A DNA stretch of 64,000 nucleotides, from the NCBI RefSeq assembly GCF_014279875.1, contig NZ_CP047952.1, forward strand, positions 62,001-126,000, in the 5' to 3' direction. Origin of the DNA: Synechococcus sp. MEDNS5 (GTDB lineage: Bacteria > Cyanobacteriota > Cyanobacteriia > PCC-6307 > Cyanobiaceae). Numbering within the stretch: the stretch's first letter is position 1; every line of letters starts with the position of its first letter. Positions 50,199-58,602 of this stretch are shown here, one piece after another. The position numbers were made by a program, and so were the translations under genes. The notes under the pieces are model-generated. The model made no database searches and was not told where the DNA came from. It saw only the letters and a program-made list of their open reading frames with translations.

Positions 50199-50954
50199 AT
50201 GGGGTTGTCCCAGTGGCCCCAGGGGTCCCGACTGCGCTCCTTTCAGCGGCTGTGGCCCTGGTTCATCCTCCTGGTGGTTCTCGGGTTGGTGCGGCTGAGC
50301 AAGGGTGCCGGGTTCGTGGATGCCTTTGCCCTTCTCAGTCGGCCCTTCTGGCCGGGGTCCGCGCAGCGGGAGTGGATTCAGTCTGCCGCTCGCCAGAACG
50401 ACGCGTCCCGGCTGGAGTTGCTGGAGCAGGACAACGCGCGGCTGCGCGGCCTGCTGGAGCTCGATCAGTTATCCACAGGCGATCGGGTGCAGGCGGCCGT
50501 GATTTCGCGCACGCCATCGGGCTGGTGGCAGCAGTTGGAGCTCGGCAAGGGATCCTTTGATGGCATTGCTAAGGATGATGCGGTGATTGGCCCTGGTGGG
50601 TTGATCGGCCGTGTTCAGAGTGTGACGCCGGCCACCAGCCGGGTGCGTTTGCTGACGGCACCGGGGAGCCGTATCGGCGTCTGGCTGCCAAGAACCCGTC
50701 AGCACGGCCTGCTGGCAGGTCTGGGCACTGCTCGGCCCCAGCTTCAGTTTCTGGACAAAGACGTGCAGGTGCGGCCCGGTGATCTGGTGAGCACTTCCCC
50801 GGCCAGCACCCTGCTTCCCCCCAACCTGCCGGTGGCGGTGGTGCAGTCCGTCAATCTCCGCGGCGTTCCCGCGCCCACCGCCCTTGTGCAGTTGATTGCG
50901 CCGCCCGATGCCATCGACTGGGTGCAGGTGCAGGTGCAGGTGCAGGTTCGCTGA
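50199..50954 (+). CDS. mreC: Rod shape-determining protein MreC
   Basis: Bitopic periplasmic scaffold that links MreB to the wall synthases. One N-terminal membrane segment (WPWFILLVVLGLVRL), a coiled coil with RLELLEQDNARLRGLLEL, and two beta-barrel domains with KDDAVIGPGGLIGRVQSVTPATS-type sequence. The last residues are a VQ repeat made by a 6-bp repeat at the DNA level (50922-50945). 251 residues, as usual. Confidence 0.93.
   Translation: MGLSQWPQGSRLRSFQRLWPWFILLVVLGLVRLSKGAGFVDAFALLSRPFWPGSAQREWIQSAARQNDASRLELLEQDNARLRGLLELDQLSTGDRVQAAVISRTPSGWWQQLELGKGSFDGIAKDDAVIGPGGLIGRVQSVTPATSRVRLLTAPGSRIGVWLPRTRQHGLLAGLGTARPQLQFLDKDVQVRPGDLVSTSPASTLLPPNLPVAVVQSVNLRGVPAPTALVQLIAPPDAIDWVQVQVQVQVR
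50922..50945 (+). repeat. Four GTGCAG repeats at the end of mreC
   Basis: Four perfect tandem copies of GTGCAG followed by GTTCGC and the stop. They encode (VQ)4-VR. Copy number could vary by slippage without changing frame. Confidence 0.85.
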
Positions 50955-50957
50955 CCC

Positions 50958-51461
50958 ATGGCTCGCTTGCACCGTCAACCGATTTGCGTGGCGTCCGCTC
51001 TCCTAGTCCCATTGCTCCAGCTGGTGGCTCCCTCCTGGTTGGCGCTGGATGGGGTGGGGCCCAGCTGGGCGATGCTCTGGTTGCTGCCCTGGGCACTTGT
51101 GGATGGCCCGGTGTCCGGGGGGATTGCCGGCGCGGCGCTCGGCCTGGTGCTCGATGGCCTCAGCCTGGGTGATGTCAGCCAGGTGCCTGCGCTTGTGCTG
51201 ATGGGATGGTGGTGGGGCCGAATCGGCCGTCGTGGGCCCCCGATCCAGCGCAGTTTCAACATCGGTTTGTTGGCTTTGATCGGCACCGTGGTGCAGGGGC
51301 TGAGCCTCTGGTTGCAGCTGCTCGTGCTGGGATCGTCTGACGCCTTGCTTCAGGCCTGGGCCCTGCACACCACCCTGGCCCAAGCCCTGATCACTGGACT
51401 GTTGGCGCCGATGGTCGGATCCTGGCAACTGCTCCTTTGGCGACGCCGCGCACCTGCATGA
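50958..51461 (+). CDS. mreD: Rod shape-determining protein MreD
   Basis: Small membrane protein that completes the MreBCD elongation complex. 167 residues with about five membrane helices (VASALLVPLLQLVAPSW, PSWAMLWLLPWALVDG, ALGLVLDGLSLGDVSQVPALVLM and two more). Recognised mainly from position after mreC and topology, because MreD sequence is poorly conserved. Its stop overlaps the start of the solute-binding gene. Confidence 0.85.
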   Translation: MARLHRQPICVASALLVPLLQLVAPSWLALDGVGPSWAMLWLLPWALVDGPVSGGIAGAALGLVLDGLSLGDVSQVPALVLMGWWWGRIGRRGPPIQRSFNIGLLALIGTVVQGLSLWLQLLVLGSSDALLQAWALHTTLAQALITGLLAPMVGSWQLLLWRRRAPA

Positions 51462-52771
51462 CCTTCAAGCAACAACGGCGGACGCGGCAATGGCTGGTGG
51501 GGCTGGCTCTCGCAGGGGTGGCGACGCTCGGCTGGGGATGCGGCCGGCCGCCGGTGCCGGAGGGAACGTTGCAGCTCTGGACCCTGCAGCTGGCGCCCAA
51601 ATTCAATCCGTACATGGCCTCCGTGATCAAGGCCTGGGAGAAGCGCCACCCCGAAGTACCGGTGCGTTGGACCGATCTGCCCTGGGGATCGGTGGAACGC
51701 AAGCTGCTGGCCGCGGTGTTCGCGCGCACGGCACCGGATGTGGTGAATCTGAATCCCCCCTTTGCCGCCAACCTGGCCAGCAAGGGAGGGCTCACGGATC
51801 TCATGCCGCTTTTACCCGAGGGTGCGGCGGATCGCTACCTGCCGTCCGTCTGGACTGCGGCACGGGATCCAGAGGCCGGGCAAATCGCGATCCCCTGGTA
51901 TCTCACAGTGCGTCTGAGCCTGGTGAACCGCGACCTGCTGCGTGAGGCCGGTCTGGAGCAAGCTCCTCAGCGTTGGGAGGACGTTCCCGCCTATGCCCGA
52001 GCGATCCGGGAACGTACCGGGCGCTACGGGTTGTTCGTGACCGTGGTGCCGGATGACTCCGCTGAGCTGTTGGAGTCGATGGTGCAGATGGGTGTGACCC
52101 TGCTCGATGACCGCCAGCGGGCGGCCTTCAACACCCCGGCTGGCCGCAAGGCTTTTGCCTTCTGGACGGATCTCTACCGGGAGGGGCTGCTCCCGAGAGA
52201 GGTCGTGAGCCAAGGGCAGCGACGGGCGATCGAGCTGTATCAAAGCGGGGAGCTGGCGCTGCTGGCCAGTGGTGCTGAGTTCCTGCGCAGCATCCAGACC
52301 AATGCCCCCGGGGTGGCGGCGGTCACCCTGCCCCAACCGCCGCTGACCGGTGCCGACGGAACGGCCAATGTGGCGCTGATGACCCTGGCGGTACCGCGCC
52401 AGAGCGACCAGGCCCAGGAGGCTGTGGAGCTGGCCCTGTTTCTCACCAATGGCCCCAACCAGGCCCGTTTCGCTCGCGAGGCACGGGTGTTGCCCTCATC
52501 ACGCCAGGCCCTCGCGCAGGTGCGGGCTGAGCTGGAAGCCGAGCAACCGGCCAGCGAAGAGGAGGCTCAGATCCGTGAGGCCCGTCTGCTGTCGGCCGAC
52601 ACCCTCAAGCGCGCGCGGGTGCTGGTGCCGGCCACGCCTGGCGTGAAACGGCTGCAGAGCATTGTTTACACCCAGCTGCAGCGCTCAATGCTCGGTCAGA
52701 TCAGCAGCGATCAGGCTCTGCTGGAAGCGGAGCAGCAATGGAATCGATACGCCAGCTCCCGCTGGCCTTAA
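51458..52771 (+). CDS. ABC transporter extracellular solute-binding protein (family 1), orphan
   Basis: Sugar-type periplasmic binding protein. From the ATG at 51458 it has a basic start (MTFKQQRRTRQW), a hydrophobic segment and a cysteine at 28 that may be lipidated, although the residues before it are not canonical. The mature part has LQLWTLQLAPKFNPYMASVIKAWEKRHPEVPV in pieces, APDVVNLNPPFAANLA and TANVALMTLAVP. 437 residues. Its start overlaps the mreD stop and no permease or ATPase gene is near, so the transporter partner is elsewhere or absent. Confidence 0.88.
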   Translation: MTFKQQRRTRQWLVGLALAGVATLGWGCGRPPVPEGTLQLWTLQLAPKFNPYMASVIKAWEKRHPEVPVRWTDLPWGSVERKLLAAVFARTAPDVVNLNPPFAANLASKGGLTDLMPLLPEGAADRYLPSVWTAARDPEAGQIAIPWYLTVRLSLVNRDLLREAGLEQAPQRWEDVPAYARAIRERTGRYGLFVTVVPDDSAELLESMVQMGVTLLDDRQRAAFNTPAGRKAFAFWTDLYREGLLPREVVSQGQRRAIELYQSGELALLASGAEFLRSIQTNAPGVAAVTLPQPPLTGADGTANVALMTLAVPRQSDQAQEAVELALFLTNGPNQARFAREARVLPSSRQALAQVRAELEAEQPASEEEAQIREARLLSADTLKRARVLVPATPGVKRLQSIVYTQLQRSMLGQISSDQALLEAEQQWNRYASSRWP

Positions 52772-52882
52772 GCAGTTATCGCGAGATTCTTAAAAGAAGC
52801 CAAAGGCTCTATTTAGAAAAGTGGTTCGGCCTCATTCCGTTCAGGTTGAACGGTAGGGTTGCAACTCTTCATTATTTGGTTG

Positions 52883-53686
52883 ATGTCCGGCGGGCCATCC
52901 CAGCTTGAAAATGGGCAGGGTCCCTTCGACAGCGGATCAGCGAAAGCGACTTTGTTGGTGGTGGACGACGAGCCAGCAGTGCGACGCGTGTTGGTGATGC
53001 GTCTGCAGCTCGCCGGCTATCGGGTGGTGTGCGCTGAAGACGGCGAGGAAGCACTCGAGGTGTTCAACAGAGAGTCTCCGGATTTGGTGGTGCTCGATGT
53101 GATGCTGCCGAAACTGGATGGATTTGCGGTGTGCCGGCGTCTGCGGGCCGAATCCTGTGTGCCGATCATCTTCCTTTCGGCTTTGGAAGCCATCTCCGAA
53201 CGGGTGGCGGGTTTGGATCTCGGCGCTGATGACTATTTGCCCAAGCCCTTCAGCCCTAAGGAGCTGGAAGCGCGCATCTCCACCATCCTGCGTCGGGTGG
53301 GGCGCGGCTCGGCCAATGCCGAGCCGCGGGAACTGCCTACGGGTCAAGGCGTGGTGAGGGTCGGTGAACTGGTGGTGGACACCAATCGCCGGCAGGTGAC
53401 GCGCGGCAGCGAGCGCATCGCCCTCACCTACACCGAATTCAGCCTTCTGGAATTGCTCTTCCGTGAACCTGGACGCGTGGTTCCCCGCGCCGAGATTCTT
53501 GAGCAACTCTGGGGGTATCCACCCCGTCGCGCGGCTGATTTGCGCGTGGTTGATGTGTATGTCGCTCGTCTGCGCGGCAAGCTTGAGCCCGATCCCCGCA
53601 ACCCCGAATTGATTCTCACCGTGCGCGGGATCGGTTATTCCTCTCAGCGAATGGGTGACAACGCACCGGTGGCCGCGGCGGGCTGA
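52883..53686 (+). CDS. rpaB: OmpR-type response regulator RpaB
   Basis: Essential cyanobacterial regulator of light- and redox-stress genes, partner of the histidine kinase Hik33 (NblS). Receiver: TLLVVDDEPAVRRVL, phosphoacceptor D72 in LVVLDVMLPKLDG, conserved lysine in DDYLPKPFSPKE. The C-terminal OmpR winged helix has LTYTEFSLLELLFREPGRVV, VVDVYVARLRGKLEPDPRNPELI and TVRGIGY. The ATG at 52883 gives 267 residues; a start at 52859 is also open. Precedes lysS by 30 bp. Confidence 0.93.
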   Translation: MSGGPSQLENGQGPFDSGSAKATLLVVDDEPAVRRVLVMRLQLAGYRVVCAEDGEEALEVFNRESPDLVVLDVMLPKLDGFAVCRRLRAESCVPIIFLSALEAISERVAGLDLGADDYLPKPFSPKELEARISTILRRVGRGSANAEPRELPTGQGVVRVGELVVDTNRRQVTRGSERIALTYTEFSLLELLFREPGRVVPRAEILEQLWGYPPRRAADLRVVDVYVARLRGKLEPDPRNPELILTVRGIGYSSQRMGDNAPVAAAG

Positions 53687-53716
53687 TCTGTCCCAACGGG
53701 TCCGTCGACCGGCAGG

Positions 53717-55210
53717 ATGGCGCCGATTGCAATCCGCCCTGTGTCTGATCTGCGTGAGACCCGCCTCGAGAAGGTGTCTGCCCTGCGCGACCAGGGCCGG
53801 GAGCCCTACGCCCTCACCTTTGACCCCACCGACCGGATGGCTCGGCTGCAGAGCGACCATGCCGATCTGCCCAAGGGAGAGGAGCGGGATTGTGCGGTGG
53901 CCGTTGCCGGCCGGGTGATGACCCGGCGGGTGATGGGCAAGCTTGCTTTCTTCACCCTGGCCGACGAAACCGGCACGATCCAGCTGTTTCTGGAGAAGGC
54001 GGCGCTCGGCGATGCGTTCGCTCAGATCACGTCTCTTGTCGACGCCGGCGATCTGATCGGCGTGCGTGGCACGTTGCGCCGCACCGACCGGGGGGAGCTG
54101 TCGGTGAAAGTGGCGGAGTGGACCATGCTCACCAAGTCGCTGCAGCCTCTGCCGGACAAGTGGCATGGTTTGGCGGACGTGGAGAAGCGTTACCGCCAGC
54201 GCTATCTCGATCTGATCGTGACGCCCCAGTCGCGCGAGACCTTCCGCCGCCGGGCGCTGACCGTGAGCGCGATCCGGCGCTGGCTCGACGAGCGCGAGTT
54301 CCTGGAGATTGAAACGCCTGTGCTGCAGTCGGAGGCGGGTGGAGCCGATGCGCGCCCGTTCATCACCCACCACAACACCCTGGATCTGCCGCTTTACCTG
54401 CGCATCGCCACCGAGTTGCATCTCAAACGCTTGGTGGTGGGCGGTTTTGAGCGGGTGTACGAGCTGGGTCGCATCTTCCGCAATGAAGGGGTGAGCACCC
54501 GCCATAACCCCGAGTTCACGTCGGTAGAGGTGTATCAGGCTTATACCGATTATCTGGGGATGATCGAACTCACCGAGTCGATGATCGCGTCGGTTTGTCA
54601 GCAGGTGTGTGGTGGTACGCGGCTCACATATCAAGGCTCAGAGATCGATCTCACCCCGCCCTGGCGCCGGGCGACGATGCATGAGCTGGTGGAGGAGGCC
54701 ACCGGCCTGGACTTCTCGGCCTTCAAGGATCGGGCGGCGGCGGCTGAGGCCATGGCGGCCAAGGGGCTCCCGGTTCCAGACAATGCCGATTCAGTGGGCC
54801 GTCTGCTCAATGAAGCCTTTGAGCATGCCGTGGAAGCCAACCTGATTCAGCCCACCTTCGTGCTCGACTATCCCGAGGAGATCTCACCTCTCGCTCGCAA
54901 ACACCGCAGCAAGCCCGGCCTGGTGGAGCGCTTCGAGCTGTTCATCGTTGGACGGGAGACGGCCAATGCCTTCAGCGAGTTGATTGATCCGGTCGACCAG
55001 CGCGGGCGCCTGGAGGCTCAGCAGGCCCGCCGGGCCGCCGGCGATGATGAAGCGCAGGGGGTGGATGAGGACTTTCTGCAGGCGCTTGAAGTGGGCATGC
55101 CCCCCACAGGAGGCCTGGGCATCGGCATCGACCGCCTGGTGATGCTGCTCACCGACAGTCCTTCCATCCGTGATGTGATCGCCTTCCCGCTGCTGCGTCC
55201 GGAGGGGTGA
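53717..55210 (+). CDS. lysS: Lysyl-tRNA synthetase, class II
   Basis: Charges tRNA-Lys with lysine. The N-terminal OB-fold anticodon domain spans about 60-150 ([19 protein letters not shown]). Class II motif 2 is [18 protein letters not shown], and motif 3 is [21 protein letters not shown] near the end; [11 protein letters not shown] and [15 protein letters not shown]-type stretches lie between. 497 residues, normal. Same strand as rpaB. Confidence 0.97.
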   Translation: MAPIAIRPVSDLRETRLEKVSALRDQGREPYALTFDPTDRMARLQSDHADLPKGEERDCAVAVAGRVMTRRVMGKLAFFTLADETGTIQLFLEKAALGDAFAQITSLVDAGDLIGVRGTLRRTDRGELSVKVAEWTMLTKSLQPLPDKWHGLADVEKRYRQRYLDLIVTPQSRETFRRRALTVSAIRRWLDEREFLEIETPVLQSEAGGADARPFITHHNTLDLPLYLRIATELHLKRLVVGGFERVYELGRIFRNEGVSTRHNPEFTSVEVYQAYTDYLGMIELTESMIASVCQQVCGGTRLTYQGSEIDLTPPWRRATMHELVEEATGLDFSAFKDRAAAAEAMAAKGLPVPDNADSVGRLLNEAFEHAVEANLIQPTFVLDYPEEISPLARKHRSKPGLVERFELFIVGRETANAFSELIDPVDQRGRLEAQQARRAAGDDEAQGVDEDFLQALEVGMPPTGGLGIGIDRLVMLLTDSPSIRDVIAFPLLRPEG

Positions 55211-55289
55211 GTGACAAGCTGGACCACCCGGTCGGCGCTTGGGCACCCTCGGGGTGGATAATGGTCCACAGTGGCATGGTCCCTTTCCC

Positions 55290-55553
55290 ATGAGTGGTGA
55301 GCGCGTAGGTTTCCGCTTCAAGCACGCCGATGCGGTGGTCAAGCGCAATCCCCAGGGCCGTTCCCGCCGCGGCTGGGTAATGGAGCCTGTGGAACAGACC
55401 ACCAGCCGGGGCACCAAGATGCCCGCCTACCGGATTCGCTGGCGCGACAGTGAGCGCCCAGAGATCGTGCTGCAGCACATGCTGATCGCCGATCCCGATC
55501 CCACGCCTCCGCCGGAGAACGTGAGCCTGGAGCCCCCCGCGCCCAAGGCTTGA
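55290..55553 (+). CDS. Conserved hypothetical protein
   Basis: 87 residues from the ATG at 55290. A basic first half (VGFRFKHADAVVKRNPQGRSRRGWV) and a middle PAYRIRWRDSERPEIVLQHMLIAD look like a small beta-rich domain; the tail is proline-rich. No signal peptide or membrane segment. I do not recognise a characterised family. It lies 79 bp after lysS and ends in a hairpin shared with the convergent egt cluster. Confidence 0.65.
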   Translation: MSGERVGFRFKHADAVVKRNPQGRSRRGWVMEPVEQTTSRGTKMPAYRIRWRDSERPEIVLQHMLIADPDPTPPPENVSLEPPAPKA

Positions 55554-55575
55554 TCAAGTTGGCAGCCTGATCAAG
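55549..55575. terminator. Hairpin between convergent gene ends
   Basis: CTTGATCA and TGATCAAG form a perfect 8-bp stem over an 11-base loop. The first arm includes the TGA stop of the upstream gene (55551-55553). No T tract follows on either strand; a bidirectional weak terminator is possible. Confidence 0.35.
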
Positions 55576-55582
55576 GTGGCGA

Positions 55583-56068
55583 TCAGTCGAGTCCTTGGCG
55601 GCGCCGGAGCTCTTCCAGTTCCTGTCTTGCTTCGAAGAGGGCCCAGTCTTCATCCAGGCTTCGCCCTTTCGATGGGTTTGAGGCCTGTCGGCGTAGATCG
55701 CTGATCTGCCGATCCAGGCCTTGAAACTCGCGGCCGAGCGTCTCCAGTTCACTCCAGAGATCCCGGCCCTGCTCCATCAACGTCTGCACGTGGCCTTCAG
55801 CGCGTATCGCTAGTTTCTGCGCCCCAGCAGCACGAGCCTTGCGGCTGCGCTCACCCCAGGCTTGAACCTGTTCCGCCAGGGATAAGAGCTGCCGGCGCAG
55901 GTCCTTGGCCTGACTCTGCATCTGATCCCGGCGACGGTTCAGGTCACGCTGGCGGTCCTGCAGATGCTGTTCGCGCAGCAAGCGATCCTGATCCGGGTTG
56001 GCCTTGAGAAAGGCATTGAGCCGATCCTCCAGGTTGCGTTCCAGTTGATCCAGCCAGGTCGGAGCCAT
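55583..56068 (-). CDS. Hercynine metabolism protein, coiled-coil (TIGR04376 type)
   Basis: 161 residues, almost wholly coiled coil: heavily charged heptads such as LREQHLQDRQRDLNRRRDQM, and LAEQVQAWGERSRKARAAG. The C-terminus DEDWALFEARQELEELRRRQ is characteristic. I recognise it as one of two picocyanobacterial proteins named after their link to egtB and egtD; no biochemical role is known. Its start overlaps the stop of the small protein upstream by one base (TAATG). Last gene of the four-gene reverse-strand unit. Confidence 0.7.
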   Translation of the reverse strand: MAPTWLDQLERNLEDRLNAFLKANPDQDRLLREQHLQDRQRDLNRRRDQMQSQAKDLRRQLLSLAEQVQAWGERSRKARAAGAQKLAIRAEGHVQTLMEQGRDLWSELETLGREFQGLDRQISDLRRQASNPSKGRSLDEDWALFEARQELEELRRRQGLD

Positions 56069-56316
56069 TAGTCCACAGCTTCTTGGACGATCGCATCCGG
56101 AGCCCGGGTGATCAGGGGCGCTTCAATCTCTTCCTGCAGGGGGGTGATCGCCCCATCCCGCGAGCGCAGCAGCAGCTGGGTGAGTCGGGCCACCGACCCG
56201 TCCCCGAGCTCCAGCTCGCTGAGCTTCTCGAAGGCTTGCCGGTACACCGTCTCCAGCTCCTCAATCAGCGATTCCCGCTGCAGTCGCACCGTGCGCCGTT
56301 GCTCTTCTCGACCCAT
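56068..56316 (-). CDS. Hercynine metabolism small protein (TIGR04374 type)
   Basis: 82 residues from the ATG at 56316 (MGREEQRRTVRLQRESLIEE). The helical region LETVYRQAFEKLSELELGDGS is followed by VARLTQLLLRSRDGAITPLQ. Soluble, no signal. Recognised as the small partner protein of the hercynine cluster; function unknown. It lies 26 bp after egtD and overlaps the next gene by one base, so the four genes look like one transcript. The frame is open to 56412 but the longer start would overlap egtD. Confidence 0.7.
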   Translation of the reverse strand: MGREEQRRTVRLQRESLIEELETVYRQAFEKLSELELGDGSVARLTQLLLRSRDGAITPLQEEIEAPLITRAPDAIVQEAVD

Positions 56317-56342
56317 GGCGGTGCCTCGCTCCACTGCTGGTC

Positions 56343-57314
56343 TCAGTCTGCCGCGTCCAGCCAGTGCAGGGAGAGATCGTCCGCCGGGTCGTGCCAGCGC
56401 TGCCTCCAACACCAGCCCGCTTCCGCGGCCAGGGCGCGGGCCATGGCCGGTGTGTATTTCACGCTGTATTCAGTCACCAGCGGTTGCTCGGCAGCGAAAC
56501 GCCAGCACTCACCGGCGATCGACACCGACTGAGGCTTCCGGCTCACCAGGGCCATACGCACTCTGTGCTCGGCGGCCTGCCAAAGCGCCTCATAGCGGAA
56601 ACGCTCGGGGTCGAATGTGCCCCCTAGCTCCGTGTTCAACCGATGCAGCAGGTTGCGAGCGAAGGCGGCGGACACGCCGGCGGCATCGTCGTAGGCCGCC
56701 TCGAGCCGTTCGGGTGTCTTGGGTTGATCGAGGCCCAGGAGCAGGGGCCCGCCATCGAGCAGCTGGCGGAAGCGCCGCAGCAGCGCAACAGCCTCCAAGC
56801 GTGTGAAGTTTCCCAGGGAGCTTCCCGGGAAAAAGCCGATTCGGCGCTGGCCCTGCAGCAGAGGATGCTTCGGAAGGGCTTTCAGTTCGCTGTGATCGCA
56901 ACAGATGCCCAGCATGGGCACGCCCGGGTAGCGCGTTTGCAGTGCGGCTGTGGCCTGGCGGAGATGGTCGGCGCTGATGTCGAGGGCGACGTAGGCGGAG
57001 GGTTGGAGGGCGTTGAGCAGGGGGCCGACCTTGCGGGCACTGCCAGCGCCGAACTCCACGATCACCCCGTCTCCCAGGGCCGTGGCGATTTCTGCAGCCG
57101 AACGCTCCAGCAGCCCAATCTCCGTGCGCGTGAGGCTGTACTCGGGCTGGTCGCAGATCTGATCAAATAGCCGTGACCCCTCCGCGTCGTAGAGGAACCA
57201 GGCGGGGAGCTGGCGTGGATCCTGCTGCAGGCCCTGACGCACAAGCCGGAGCATGTCCGCTGCCGGCGGATGCAGATCGATCAGCTCCGGTTTCGAAGGC
57301 GTGAGCGTGGTCAT
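56343..57314 (-). CDS. egtD: L-histidine N-alpha-methyltransferase EgtD
   Basis: Trimethylates histidine to hercynine with three S-adenosylmethionine molecules, the first step of ergothioneine synthesis. The SAM site is IVEFGAGSARKVGPLL, with YVALDISADHLRQA and FFPGSSLGNFTRLEAVALL following, and the C-terminal half contains LGGTFDPERFRYEALW. The ATG at 57314 gives 323 residues, as in other EgtD proteins. The start overlaps the egtB stop (ATGA). Confidence 0.95.
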   Translation of the reverse strand: MTTLTPSKPELIDLHPPAADMLRLVRQGLQQDPRQLPAWFLYDAEGSRLFDQICDQPEYSLTRTEIGLLERSAAEIATALGDGVIVEFGAGSARKVGPLLNALQPSAYVALDISADHLRQATAALQTRYPGVPMLGICCDHSELKALPKHPLLQGQRRIGFFPGSSLGNFTRLEAVALLRRFRQLLDGGPLLLGLDQPKTPERLEAAYDDAAGVSAAFARNLLHRLNTELGGTFDPERFRYEALWQAAEHRVRMALVSRKPQSVSIAGECWRFAAEQPLVTEYSVKYTPAMARALAAEAGWCWRQRWHDPADDLSLHWLDAAD

Positions 57315-58522
57315 CGGGCCAGGCGCAGGCCTGCCGCCATCCAGCGACTGGCCGGGGGAAAGAAGTTGCGATAAGTGTCGCGGGAATGGCCCCTGGGTGT
57401 GAGCTGACTGCTGCCCCGCAGCACGAATTGGGAGGTCATGAACTTGCCGTTGTATTCGCCCACGGCACCGCTGGCCGCCTGGAATCCCGGGTAAGGGCGG
57501 TAAGGGCTCGATGTCCACTGCCAGAGCTCGCCGTGGCTTTGCTTGAGCTGCTCGCCCAGGGTGCGGCTGGCCAGTTCCCATTCCGCCTCGCTGGGCAGAC
57601 GAGCCCCGGCCCAGCGGGCGTAGGCATCCGCTTCAAACCAACTGAGGTGGCGCACCGGCCTGTACTCCGCCAGGGGGCAGCGTCCTCCAAGGGTGAACTC
57701 CCAGCGCCAGGATCCTTCGCCGGCGGCATCCCCACGCCAGTAGCGGGGTGCCCGCCAGCCACGTTGGCAGCATTCCGCCCAGCCTTCGCTCATCCAGAGC
57801 TCGGGGCGCTCATAGCCACCCGCGTGGATGAACTGCAGATAGTCGCCATTGGTCACAAGGCGATCGGCGATCTCGAACGGTTCCAGCCACACCCGGTGCC
57901 GGGGGGTTTCGTTGTCGAAGTGAAAGCTGGATCCCCCATGCCCCACCTCCACCAGGCCGCCTGCGCAGGCCAGCCAGCTGGGGTGCTCGCCATCGCTGAC
58001 GTTGGATGCGGGCTCCTGCCAGTCCGCTCGGTAGGCCGGTTCGAGCGGTTGGCGGCTGAAGCCGTCGAGTAGATCCATCAGCATCAGCTCCTGATGCTGC
58101 TGCTCGTGCTGCAGTCCCAGTTCCACCAGGTGGAGCCAGGGCGCGTCGTCGCTGCTCTCCAGCAGGCGCTCGAGGGCCTCGTTCACCCGGGTTCGCCACT
58201 GGCTCACCTCCCGCATCGGCGGACGGCTCAATAGGCCCCGCTGGGGACGGGGTTGGCGAGGACCGACGGCTTCGTAATAGGAGTTGAACAGGTAACTCCA
58301 GCGGGCGTCGGCCGGTTCATAACTCGGCTGGTGGGGCCGCAGCACAAACGTTTCGAAGAACCAGGTGGTGTGGGCCAGATGCCACTTGGGGGGGCTGGCA
58401 TCGGCCATGCCCTGAAGGTTGAGGTCTTCGGTGTCCAGCGGCTCGATCAGGACTTCGCTGGCATGCCGCACGGCCATCAGCCGGTTCAGAAGCGTGCCGG
58501 AAGCCATGGCAGGTGGGCGCAT
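57311..58522 (-). CDS. egtB: EgtB-type hercynine sulfoxide synthase
   Basis: Non-heme iron enzyme that joins hercynine to a thiol (gamma-glutamylcysteine or cysteine) with O2. The DinB-like domain has the iron ligands in WHLAHTTWFFE (H51) and HEQQHQE (H139 and H143), and the C-terminal formylglycine-generating-type domain has DRLVTNGDYLQFIHAGGYERPELWMSEG and SWFEADAYARWAGARLPSEAEWE. 403 residues. First gene of the cluster; egtC and egtE are absent here. The alternate start is M6 at 58507. Confidence 0.95.
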   Translation of the reverse strand: MRPPAMASGTLLNRLMAVRHASEVLIEPLDTEDLNLQGMADASPPKWHLAHTTWFFETFVLRPHQPSYEPADARWSYLFNSYYEAVGPRQPRPQRGLLSRPPMREVSQWRTRVNEALERLLESSDDAPWLHLVELGLQHEQQHQELMLMDLLDGFSRQPLEPAYRADWQEPASNVSDGEHPSWLACAGGLVEVGHGGSSFHFDNETPRHRVWLEPFEIADRLVTNGDYLQFIHAGGYERPELWMSEGWAECCQRGWRAPRYWRGDAAGEGSWRWEFTLGGRCPLAEYRPVRHLSWFEADAYARWAGARLPSEAEWELASRTLGEQLKQSHGELWQWTSSPYRPYPGFQAASGAVGEYNGKFMTSQFVLRGSSQLTPRGHSRDTYRNFFPPASRWMAAGLRLAR

Positions 58523-58602
58523 TGGCGGTGACCTTAGGGGCTCCCCACCCCGGTGTCAGCAGGACACTGCCCTTACCATCAGCCCACCACTGTCTCCACG
58601 TT

